Shown in pieces: positions 28,589-35,552 of a stretch of DNA of 64,000 bases. Position 1 is the first letter of the stretch, and the number at the start of each line of letters is the position of its first letter. Below the pieces are notes generated by a model, which saw only the letters and a program-made list of their open reading frames with translations, was not told the DNA's origin and did not search any database. Source of the DNA: Microbacterium maritypicum (GTDB lineage Bacteria > Actinomycetota > Actinomycetes > Actinomycetales > Microbacteriaceae); NCBI RefSeq assembly GCF_041529975.1, contig NZ_CP168030.1, positions 1 to 64,000 on the forward strand, given 5' to 3'. Both the position numbers and the translations under genes were made by a program.

Positions 28589-30184
28589 ATGACGACAGTC
28601 TTCACCGGCCGTATCCGTCCGCTCGTCCCGAGCGCCGACGCCGAAGTGGAGGCGATGGTCGTCCACGACGGCACGATCGTCGCCGTCGGGACGACGGACG
28701 ACCTCCTCCGCCGCTTCCCGGATGCCGAGACCACAGCCCTCGACGGCTGGGTCATGCCCGGTCTGATCGAGCCGCACGGGCATCCGGGCTTCTCCGCGAT
28801 CCTGCTCTCCGATCTCGTGGTCGACCTCCGTCCCGTCGTGATCCCCGAGGCGGAAGGCGTCCTCGCGGCGCTCCGAGCGGCGGTGGCGGATGCCGGCGGC
28901 GAAGCCGTCTTCGCGAACGGGTGGGATGCTCTGCTGCAGCGTGGACTGCCCGACCCCGACATCCGTTTCCTCGACGAGCTCGCGGGCAACGTGCCCCTCG
29001 TCGTCATCCACAACTCCGGTCATTCCGTGTACTTCAACACCGCGGCCGCGCTCGCCGCAGGCATCGATCGGGAAACCCCCGATCCGGTCGGCGCCTCGTT
29101 CGGCCGTGATGCCGCGGGGGAGCTCACGGGCGTCGCCCTCGAGGCCGCGGCGGTCGAGCAGGTCGTGGCGCCGATGCTCGCGAAGGCGCAGGAGCATCTC
29201 CCCCGGATCCTCCCCGCGCACCTGCACGACCTGGCATCCCGGGGCATCACGACGGTGTCGGACCTGTCGTGGAACCCCGACCTCAACCCGCTCATCGATG
29301 CTCTCCGGGCGCAGGGTGCGATGCCGGTGCGGCTGCGGTGGTACGAGATGTCCCGCCCCGGCGGAGTCGTGGCTCCGCCGAGTGACGGCGATCCCGTGTT
29401 CCGTCAGACAGGGGTGAAGACCTGGTCCGACGGCTCTCCGTGGGTGGGCAACATCGCCACCTCCTTCCCCTACCTCGACACCCCGGCGACCCGCTCCCTC
29501 GGGCTCGAACCGCATCACATCGGACACGCGAACTACACGGCCGAACAGCTGCGCGCGATCGCCGAACCCTATGCCGCCGCGGGCTGGCAGCTCGCCTGCC
29601 ATGTGCACGGTGACCTCGCGATCGACGCGACGCTCGACGTGTATGAGCAGCTCATCCGGCAGCACGGGCTCACCGACCACCGCTTCCGCCTCGAGCACTG
29701 CGGGGCCATGACACCCGTGCAGTTCGAGCGCGCGGCGGCCCTCGGCGTCACCGTCAGTCTCTTCGTCGACCACATCACCTACTGGGGAGAGGTGCTGGTC
29801 GACGACCTCTTCGGCCCGGAGCACGGTGGTGCCTGGGCCGATGCCGGTGCCGCCTTCGCCGCCGGTCACCGGGCGACCTTCCACAACGACGGCTGGGTCA
29901 CCCCCAACGAGCCCTTCCGCAACATGGCCGTCGCCGAGACCCGCACCACGCGCAACGGATATCGGATGCCCGGCGGCACGGCGGCCACCCGCGAGCAGGC
30001 CCTCCTCGCCCACACCACGAACGCGGCGTGGCAGCTCCTCAGCGAGCATGAGGTGGGTGCGCTGGCACCCGGACTCCTCGGCGACTTCATCGTGGTCGAC
30101 CGCGATCCCCTCACGGTCTCGGCCGAAGACCTCGCCGCGACGCGGGTGATGGCGACCTACGTGGGCGGCGTCCGGGTCGTCTGA
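28589..30184 (+). CDS. YtcJ-like amidohydrolase
   Basis: A 531-residue metal-dependent hydrolase of the amidohydrolase family 3 (YtcJ type). The first metal-binding HxH is in MPGLIEPHGHPG (about residues 52-63), and later conserved pieces include the ACHVHGDLAID strand, LEHCGAM and FHNDGWVTPNEP near the active site. N- and C-terminal beta segments (TTVFTGRIRPL, VDRDPLTVSAEDL) form the composite domain usual for the group. YtcJ relatives have varied or unknown substrates, so none is assigned. The ATG at 28589 matches the usual N-terminus; it is monocistronic. Confidence 0.9.
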   Translation: MTTVFTGRIRPLVPSADAEVEAMVVHDGTIVAVGTTDDLLRRFPDAETTALDGWVMPGLIEPHGHPGFSAILLSDLVVDLRPVVIPEAEGVLAALRAAVADAGGEAVFANGWDALLQRGLPDPDIRFLDELAGNVPLVVIHNSGHSVYFNTAAALAAGIDRETPDPVGASFGRDAAGELTGVALEAAAVEQVVAPMLAKAQEHLPRILPAHLHDLASRGITTVSDLSWNPDLNPLIDALRAQGAMPVRLRWYEMSRPGGVVAPPSDGDPVFRQTGVKTWSDGSPWVGNIATSFPYLDTPATRSLGLEPHHIGHANYTAEQLRAIAEPYAAAGWQLACHVHGDLAIDATLDVYEQLIRQHGLTDHRFRLEHCGAMTPVQFERAAALGVTVSLFVDHITYWGEVLVDDLFGPEHGGAWADAGAAFAAGHRATFHNDGWVTPNEPFRNMAVAETRTTRNGYRMPGGTAATREQALLAHTTNAAWQLLSEHEVGALAPGLLGDFIVVDRDPLTVSAEDLAATRVMATYVGGVRVV

Positions 30185-30228
30185 CACGCGGTCATCCGGG
30201 GTCCCCGCTGCCGGATAGTGTGTGATCC

Positions 30229-30651
30229 ATGGACCTGCGTGTCGCGGCGTACGCGGTCGTCACCGATGACGACGGGCGTCTGCTGTTGGCGCGGTGGACC
30301 GAGGGCCGTCGCGTCGCGTGGACCATGCCGGGCGGCGGACTCGAACCCGGTGAGTCGCCGGAGGATGCGGTGCGCCGCGAGCTCCGGGAGGAGACCGGCT
30401 ACACCGTGAAGGTCGGCGAGCTCCTCGGCATCCACTCCCGGGTCATCCCCGCCGGACGCCGCGTGCAGAAGGCCGCGGATCCGCTGCACACGCTGCGCAT
30501 CGTCTATCGCGCGCAGGTCACGGGCGGCAAGCTGCGCTTCGAGACCGACGGCTCGACCGACATGGCCGAGTGGTTTCCCCTGAAGTCCGTGGCCGAGCTG
30601 CAGCGCGTCAAGCTCGTCGACATCGCGATGCGCATGGCCGGAATCCTCTGA
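30229..30651 (+). CDS. NUDIX hydrolase
   Basis: A 140-residue NUDIX protein that hydrolyses nucleoside-diphosphate-linked compounds. The Nudix box runs from Gly36 to Tyr58 with all key residues: Gly36, Glu42, Arg50-Glu51 and Glu54-Glu55. The rest is the compact alpha/beta fold with a final helix (LQRVKLVDIAMRMAGIL). Substrate cannot be inferred. It ends 2 bases before the convergent YbaK-family gene. Confidence 0.93.
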   Translation: MDLRVAAYAVVTDDDGRLLLARWTEGRRVAWTMPGGGLEPGESPEDAVRRELREETGYTVKVGELLGIHSRVIPAGRRVQKAADPLHTLRIVYRAQVTGGKLRFETDGSTDMAEWFPLKSVAELQRVKLVDIAMRMAGIL

Positions 30652-30653
30652 GC

Positions 30654-31169
30654 TCAGCGCTCCTCGGGAACCGAGATGTCGGCGACCGTCGCCCCGTACG
30701 CGGCGATGAGGTCGTCCGCCTCGACGAAGAGGCTGTACCCGTGAGCGCCGGCACCCATGGCGATGCGCTGACCCACGATGGACTCGTCGGCATAGATCGG
30801 CCAATCCGTGGTGCTGCCGATGGGAACGATGGTGCCCCGCTCGTAGCCGGTCGCCTGGAGCGCGAGCTCGGGCTCGGGCAGGCGCAGCTTGTTCACGCCG
30901 ACCAGGGCGCGCAGCTTCGGCCACGAGATCGAGCGTCCGCCGGGCACGAGGGCGAACAGGAAGGTGTCGTCCGAGCGCTTGACGACGAGAGTCTTGACGA
31001 TGCCGGACGGCGGGATGCCGAGCAGCTCGGCCGCCTCGAACAGGCTGCCGGCAGCGGGGCGTTCGCGGATCTCGATGTCGAGCCCGCGAGCAGCGGCCGC
31101 ATCCCGCACCCGCGCATGCCGATCGCCTCCGTCACCAGAGGCGACGGAGGCGAGATCAGACGGGGTCAC
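30654..31169 (-). CDS. YbaK/EbsC-family aminoacyl-tRNA deacylase
   Basis: A 171-residue protein of the YbaK/ProX editing family, which hydrolyses mischarged aminoacyl-tRNAs. The fold is seen in AAELLGIPPSGIVKTLVVK (conserved Lys), the ALVPGGRSISWPKL strand-turn and the late conserved GSTTDWPIYADESI and IAMGAGAHG segments. It starts with GTG at 31169, overlapping the upstream gene's stop by 4 bases, so the two genes are coupled. Confidence 0.88.
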   Translation of the reverse strand: MTPSDLASVASGDGGDRHARVRDAAAARGLDIEIRERPAAGSLFEAAELLGIPPSGIVKTLVVKRSDDTFLFALVPGGRSISWPKLRALVGVNKLRLPEPELALQATGYERGTIVPIGSTTDWPIYADESIVGQRIAMGAGAHGYSLFVEADDLIAAYGATVADISVPEER

Positions 31170-31672
31170 GCGTCGGGCGCGGCGAGCGGGTCGTCCGCGA
31201 CCCAGAGCTCGTCATCGGCACGCAGCGCCTGCCAGGCGGCGTAGAGCACACCGACGGCGGCAGCAGCACCGAGGATGATCGCGATGACCGAGCCGAGACC
31301 CGGGCCCGACTTCTGCTTCTTGCCGAAATCGCCCCGACGAGCCGGTGCGGCCACACCGTGGCGCTTGGCGTTCGCGACGTCCCACGCGGTGAGAGCCGAA
31401 CCGACGACTCCGCCCACGATCGGGACGAACTTGTCGTCGACGACGTGCTTGCCGAGCTTCACGCCACGGTCGACGACCGGGGCGACACGGCGGTTGTACG
31501 TGTCCTGGATGACCGGCACGACCTGCTCACGATTGATGTTTCCGAGCTGACGTCCGGCCTCGCGGGCGACATCGGCGGCGTGACCGACGAGCACCTGCTG
31601 GTTCTCCCAGAGCTGGTTCGCGTCGTTCTGAAGACGACGCAGTTCCTTCTTCCGCTTGCGGCTGAGGCTCAC
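31166..31672 (-). CDS. Hypothetical membrane protein conserved in Microbacteriaceae
   Basis: A 168-residue protein with a very basic start (SRKRKKELRRLQ), a helical central region (20-110), one transmembrane helix near the C-terminus (VIAIILGAAAAVGVLYAAW) and an acidic tail (DDELWVADDPLAAPDA). The GTG at 31672 has AGGAGAG 4 bases ahead, which decides the start; longer upstream reading is intergenic. Function unknown; the topology resembles small envelope proteins. Confidence 0.75.
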   Translation of the reverse strand: MSLSRKRKKELRRLQNDANQLWENQQVLVGHAADVAREAGRQLGNINREQVVPVIQDTYNRRVAPVVDRGVKLGKHVVDDKFVPIVGGVVGSALTAWDVANAKRHGVAAPARRGDFGKKQKSGPGLGSVIAIILGAAAAVGVLYAAWQALRADDELWVADDPLAAPDA

Positions 31673-31816
31673 GATGCTCTCCTGTCCATTGGAGTACGGG
31701 TTCCCCATCTTGCCACGGGAGGCTGGATACCGGGCGGGAATCGCCCGGCCCTTGCGCTGTCGGCGGATCCGGGGTACGCCGGGCGAACTCACCGAAAGCT
31801 CTGCGAGAATGAAGGC

Positions 31817-32374
31817 ATGGCTCACGCTTCCCACGTCGCAACCCTGCACACCAACCACGGTGACATCGTCATCAACCTCTTCGGCGATCACGCACCGAAG
31901 ACGGTCAAGAACTTCGTCGGCCTCGCCGACGGCACCCAGGAGTGGACCGATCCCGCCACCGGCAAGCCGGGCGAGGGTCCTCTCTACAAGGACGTCATCT
32001 TCCACCGCATCATCCCGAACTTCATGATCCAGGGCGGCGACCCGCTCGGACAGGGCGTCGGCGGCCCCGGCTACAACTTCGACGACGAGATCAACATGGA
32101 GCTCGACTTCAACAAGCCGTACATCCTCGCGATGGCGAACGCCGGCCTCCGCCGCAACGCCATCACCGGCAAGCCCGAGGGCACCAACGGCTCGCAGTTC
32201 TTCATCACGACCGACCCGACCCCGTGGCTCCAGGGCAAGCACACCATCTTCGGCGAGGTCGCCGACGACGCCTCGCGCGCTGTCGTCGACAAGATCGGCG
32301 CCGTTCCGACCAGCGGCGGAGACCGTCCGGTCGAGCCCGTCGTGCTGCAGTCGATCGACATCGTCGCGGCCTGA
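31817..32374 (+). CDS. Cyclophilin-type peptidyl-prolyl cis-trans isomerase
   Basis: A 185-residue cytoplasmic cyclophilin that speeds proline isomerisation in folding proteins. The catalytic pocket is visible as VIFHRIIPNFMIQGGDP (Arg, Phe, Met, Gln), GTNGSQFFITT and the LQGKHTIFGEV tryptophan-loop equivalent. No signal peptide. The ATG at 31817 has GAAGG a few bases upstream. A cyclophilin directly before the rhomboid and crgA genes is the usual order in relatives. Confidence 0.95.
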   Translation: MAHASHVATLHTNHGDIVINLFGDHAPKTVKNFVGLADGTQEWTDPATGKPGEGPLYKDVIFHRIIPNFMIQGGDPLGQGVGGPGYNFDDEINMELDFNKPYILAMANAGLRRNAITGKPEGTNGSQFFITTDPTPWLQGKHTIFGEVADDASRAVVDKIGAVPTSGGDRPVEPVVLQSIDIVAA

Positions 32375-32395
32375 CGACAGCTGCGGCCGATCCGG

Positions 32396-33289
32396 ATGAC
32401 CACGCCTGAGTTCACGAGCAATCGCGACAACTTCTGCTACCGGCATCCGGATCGGCAGAGCTTCGTGCTCTGCCAGCGGTGCATGCGCACCATCTGCCCC
32501 GAGTGCCAGACTCAGGCACCCGTCGGCGTCATCTGCCCGGAGTGCATGAACGCCGAGCGCAAGAACCGCACCCCCGCGCAGAAGAAAGCCCAGCGTCGGT
32601 GGGGTGCTCGCAGCGGCGGGACCATGGCGATCGCCCGCAGCGGCAAGCCGATCGTCACCTACGTACTGCTCGCCGTCACGTCGTTCATCGGCCTGGTGCA
32701 GCTGATCCCCGGGATGAACGGGCCGATCACGCAGGCACTCGCCTTCTACGCGCCGTATCTCTACCCGAACGTCTTCGGTGCGGGCTTCGAGCCCTGGCGC
32801 CTCCTCTCCGTGCTGTTCGTGCACGGCAGCTTCATCCATCTCGCGCTGAACATGCTCGCCCTGTGGATGCTGGGGCAGAGCCTCGAGCCCATGCTCGGCC
32901 GCGCCCGCTTCCTAGCCCTGTATCTGATCAGCGGCCTCGGCGGATCGGTGGCGGTCGCCCTCCTCGCCCCCCTGGACCCGACGGTCGGCGCATCCGGCGC
33001 GATCTTCGGAATGCTGGCCTCGCTGTTGATCATCGGCCGCCACATCGGCGCGAACGTGACCGGGATCCTCGTGATCCTCGGCATCAACTTCGCCTTCGGC
33101 TTCTTCGCCGGCGGCATCTCCTGGCAGGCGCACCTCGGCGGTGCGATCGTCGGCGCCCTGGTCGCCCTCATCTATACCCGGACGAGGCGTCGAGACCAGC
33201 GCACCTGGCAGATCGTTCTCCTCTCGGCGCTCGTCGTCCTGTTGATCGTCGTCGTCGCCTTCATCCCGCCGCTGCTGATTTTGTCCTGA
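32396..33289 (+). CDS. Rhomboid intramembrane protease with N-terminal zinc finger
   Basis: A 297-residue intramembrane serine protease. Residues 14-50 hold eight metal ligands (Cys14, His17, Cys26, Cys29, Cys34, Cys37, Cys47, Cys50), a B-box-like two-zinc module common in actinobacterial rhomboids. Six or seven membrane helices follow, with the catalytic Ser200 in GASGAIFG and His246 in SWQAHLGG, plus the oxyanion-region His/Asn of HGSFIHLALNM. Substrates are unknown. It follows the cyclophilin gene after 21 bases, probably in one transcript. Confidence 0.94.
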   Translation: MTTPEFTSNRDNFCYRHPDRQSFVLCQRCMRTICPECQTQAPVGVICPECMNAERKNRTPAQKKAQRRWGARSGGTMAIARSGKPIVTYVLLAVTSFIGLVQLIPGMNGPITQALAFYAPYLYPNVFGAGFEPWRLLSVLFVHGSFIHLALNMLALWMLGQSLEPMLGRARFLALYLISGLGGSVAVALLAPLDPTVGASGAIFGMLASLLIIGRHIGANVTGILVILGINFAFGFFAGGISWQAHLGGAIVGALVALIYTRTRRRDQRTWQIVLLSALVVLLIVVVAFIPPLLILS

Positions 33290-33296
33290 TCCCAAG

Positions 33297-33372
33297 TTGT
33301 TAACAGGGTTGTTAACCCCTGTGAATAACACCGGTGTAATTCTCCCCAGGCTGTGGAGAAGGTTGTGGATAA
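33297..33372. other. DnaA-box-like cluster outside oriC
   Basis: Between the rhomboid and crgA genes lie one perfect DnaA box, TTGTGGATAA at 33363-33372, and two one-mismatch boxes, TGTGAATAA (33320-33328) and TGTGGAGAA (33352-33360). A direct repeat TTGTTAAC occurs at 33297-33304 and 33309-33316; a similar GTTAAC motif sits beside the boxes of the true oriC. The set looks like a DnaA-titration or reactivation site or a relic of an origin. Function is inferred from motifs only. Confidence 0.5.
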
Positions 33373-33398
33373 CTTCCGCTCGGTTCAGCTTGTGGGTC

Positions 33399-33489
33399 GG
33401 GCGCGGGGTCGTTCCCTTCGCTCGCAGAGCGGGTCCCTCCCGCTTCGCGGGGCCCTCCCGATGCTCGCTCCGGGAACAACCCCGCGCCC
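33399..33489. repeat. 91-bp inverted-repeat element
   Basis: Arms at 33399-33416 and 33472-33489 are complementary at 17 of 18 positions. The enclosed 55 bp contains a further hairpin (AGCGGG/CCCGCT at about 33428-33444). No coding potential is seen. It may be a palindromic repeat unit found at other intergenic sites of the genome, or a structured RNA. Confidence 0.5.
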
Positions 33490-33521
33490 TGGCCTGAGCC
33501 GTCCCTCACTCGGAGTATGAA

Positions 33522-33552
33522 GAAAGGCCCCTCGCTGTGCGAGGGGCCTTTC
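33522..33552. terminator. Terminator downstream of crgA
   Basis: A perfect 14-bp stem (33522-33535 with 33539-33552) with a TGT loop ends in TTTC on the plus strand and starts with GAAA, so it may work in both directions. It serves the minus-strand crgA and shields the intergenic region. Confidence 0.8.
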
Positions 33553-33569
33553 GGGAAGAAGGAGTGGCG

Positions 33570-33809
33570 TCAGCGCCAACGAGTGGTCATCAGGAAGCCG
33601 ATCAGAGCGATGCCGAGACCGATGGCCAGGTTCCAGTTGTCGAGACCCGGGATCGGGAACTGCATGCCCGAGATGTAGAAGACCAGGATCCACGCGAGAC
33701 CGAGCAGCATGAAGCCGATCATCACCGGCTTGAACCACACCGCGTTGGGAGCGGCCTCGCCTTCGGCGCGCTCGACGACGGGTTCTTCACTCTTACGGTC
33801 ACGTGCCAT
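33570..33809 (-). CDS. crgA: Cell division protein CrgA
   Basis: A 79-residue membrane protein that in Actinobacteria coordinates FtsZ-ring and septal or polar cell-wall synthesis. A charged N-terminus (1-20) is followed by NAVWFKPVMIGFMLLGLAWI, a linker with PGLDNWN, and a second transmembrane helix ending in the conserved MTTRWR. Location near oriC, beside the pknAB/rodA/pbpA block, matches the mycobacterial arrangement. Confidence 0.95.
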   Translation of the reverse strand: MARDRKSEEPVVERAEGEAAPNAVWFKPVMIGFMLLGLAWILVFYISGMQFPIPGLDNWNLAIGLGIALIGFLMTTRWR

Positions 33810-33912
33810 GCCGTCATTGTACCCATCAGACCCATGAGCCGCCGAGTCCGCAGCGTGCGAGAGACGGCGGGCTCACCGACATCCGTTCAGCGTCCCGGGA
33901 TATGATCGCGCC

Positions 33913-34707
33913 ATGACTGCATCCGTCGTGCCTGGGGGGCGACGCCCGCGGCGAGAGCGACCACGCTCTCGCGCCACCTTCGCGAGCGTGCTCGGCGAGC
34001 TCCTCCTCACCGCCGGAGTGCTCGTCCTGCTCTTCGTCGCCTGGCAGATGTGGATCGGCGACATCATCATCAGCGCCCAGAAGAACGACGAGGGCGCAGC
34101 CATCTCGCAGGAGCTCGCACAGGGCGAGGCGCCGGAGCTGCCGCCGGTCGTAGAAGAGGACGACGGCACCACCACCTACGTGCCCCCGGTGCCCGCAGCA
34201 CCGGCAGACGCCACATGGTTCGGGCAGATGCACATCCCCCGTTTCGGAGCCGACTACAACTTCGGCATCTACGGCGGAACGAGCCGTGCGCGAACCCTGG
34301 ATCAGAAGGGGATCGGCGTCTACAAGGACTCCAAGATGCCCGGCGAGGTCGGCAACTTCTCGATGGCGGGACACCGCACCACCTGGGGCAAGCCTTTCAA
34401 CCAGCTCGACAAGCTGCAGCTGAACGACGCGATCGTCGTCGAGACTCCCGACGGCTGGTACACCTACCGCTTCCGCACGCTCGAGTACGTCAAGCCGACA
34501 CAGACCGATGTGCTCGCCGACGTGCCGCAGATGCCGGAGCAGCAGACCGGAGAGCAGTACATCACGCTCACCGCCTGCTCTCCGCTCTACTCCCTCGCCG
34601 AGCGCATCGTCGCCTACGGGGTGTTCGAGAGCTTCCAGCCCCGCGCCGAGGGGCTCCCCACCGCGCTGACCGACCCGCCGCCGCCTCCGGCCGCACCATC
34701 GGTGTGA
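33913..34707 (+). CDS. Class E sortase
   Basis: A 264-residue membrane transpeptidase that joins surface proteins to the cell wall. A basic N-terminus and one transmembrane helix (about 28-55) precede a Pro-rich linker and the sortase beta-barrel. The catalytic triad is His154 (SMAGHRTTWG), Cys222 (TLTACSP) and Arg231 (LAERIVAYG). Class E enzymes of high-GC Gram-positives favour LAXTG signals; two proteins in this window end in LAVTG plus a hydrophobic tail and are likely substrates. A short membrane-protein gene follows. Confidence 0.93.
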   Translation: MTASVVPGGRRPRRERPRSRATFASVLGELLLTAGVLVLLFVAWQMWIGDIIISAQKNDEGAAISQELAQGEAPELPPVVEEDDGTTTYVPPVPAAPADATWFGQMHIPRFGADYNFGIYGGTSRARTLDQKGIGVYKDSKMPGEVGNFSMAGHRTTWGKPFNQLDKLQLNDAIVVETPDGWYTYRFRTLEYVKPTQTDVLADVPQMPEQQTGEQYITLTACSPLYSLAERIVAYGVFESFQPRAEGLPTALTDPPPPPAAPSV

Positions 34708-34735
34708 CCGTGGACGCTCACGAGGGAGAAGACTG

Positions 34736-34891
34736 ATGTACGCCGCACTCTGGCGCCTGCTGCCCGGCCCGTGGTGGCTGCGCGTCCTCATCCTGGTCGT
34801 CGTCATCGCCGCCGTGTTGTACGGGCTGTTCTGGTACGTGTTCCCCTGGATCAGCCCGATCATCGCCCCCGGCGAGGTCGACGTCGAATGA
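34736..34891 (+). CDS. Small membrane protein (51 residues)
   Basis: A 51-residue protein with a single long hydrophobic helix (about 15-37) and an acidic C-terminus (PGEVDVE). ATG 34736 is preceded by GAGGGAGAA, and its stop overlaps the following pabA/trpG start by 4 bases (ATGA). This tight packing between the sortase and the amidotransferase gene argues it is a real gene. Function unknown; a sortase partner is possible. Confidence 0.75.
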   Translation: MYAALWRLLPGPWWLRVLILVVVIAAVLYGLFWYVFPWISPIIAPGEVDVE

Positions 34892-35520
34892 CCCGAGTTC
34901 TCGTGGTGGACAACCACGACAGCTTCGTGCACACGCTCGTCGGCTACCTCCACGAGCTCGGCGCCGAGACCACCATGGTCGAATCCGACGCGCTGGACGC
35001 CGCCGAGTTCGAGCGGATGCTCACCGGCCACGACGCCCTGTTGCTCTCCCCCGGCCCCGGACGTCCCGCGGACGCGGGAGTGTCGCTCGACGCGGTGCGG
35101 ATCGCCGTTCGACGGCGGATGCCGACGCTCGGCGTCTGCCTCGGACACCAGACCATCGGCGAAGCGCTCGGCACCGCGGTGAGCGAGGCGCCCGAGTTGA
35201 TGCACGGCATGGTCTCCGCGGTCACGCACGACGGATCAGCGCTGTTCGCGGGGATCCCGTCGCCGTTCGACGTCGGCCGATATCACTCCCTGGCGCTCGC
35301 GGCAGCGGACCTCCCGCCCGAGATCGTCGTCACTGCCTGGACGGAGAGCGGAACGGTCATGGCGCTGTCGCACCGAGAGCTGCCGCTGCACGGCGTGCAG
35401 TTCCACCCGGAGAGCGTGCTCACCGAAGGCGGGTACCGGCTTCTCGCGAACTGGCTGGAACTCTGCGGCGACGCGGATGCCGTGGCGCGATCCGAGAGCC
35501 TGCATCCGCTCTCGCGCTGA
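34888..35520 (+). CDS. pabA/trpG: Anthranilate/aminodeoxychorismate synthase glutamine amidotransferase
   Basis: A 210-residue class I glutamine amidotransferase that supplies ammonia for anthranilate (tryptophan) or 4-amino-4-deoxychorismate (folate) synthesis. The VVDNHDSFVHTLVGYL start, LLLSPGPG loop, nucleophile Cys84 in LGVCLGHQ and the His173/Glu175 pair in QFHPES are all present. TrpG and PabA cannot be told apart here and may be one amphibolic protein. The oriC-proximal position just before pknB is conserved in Actinobacteria. Confidence 0.93.
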   Translation: MTRVLVVDNHDSFVHTLVGYLHELGAETTMVESDALDAAEFERMLTGHDALLLSPGPGRPADAGVSLDAVRIAVRRRMPTLGVCLGHQTIGEALGTAVSEAPELMHGMVSAVTHDGSALFAGIPSPFDVGRYHSLALAAADLPPEIVVTAWTESGTVMALSHRELPLHGVQFHPESVLTEGGYRLLANWLELCGDADAVARSESLHPLSR

Positions 35521-35552
35521 CATCGCGACGCGCGAGTCGCGTCACGAGAGAC

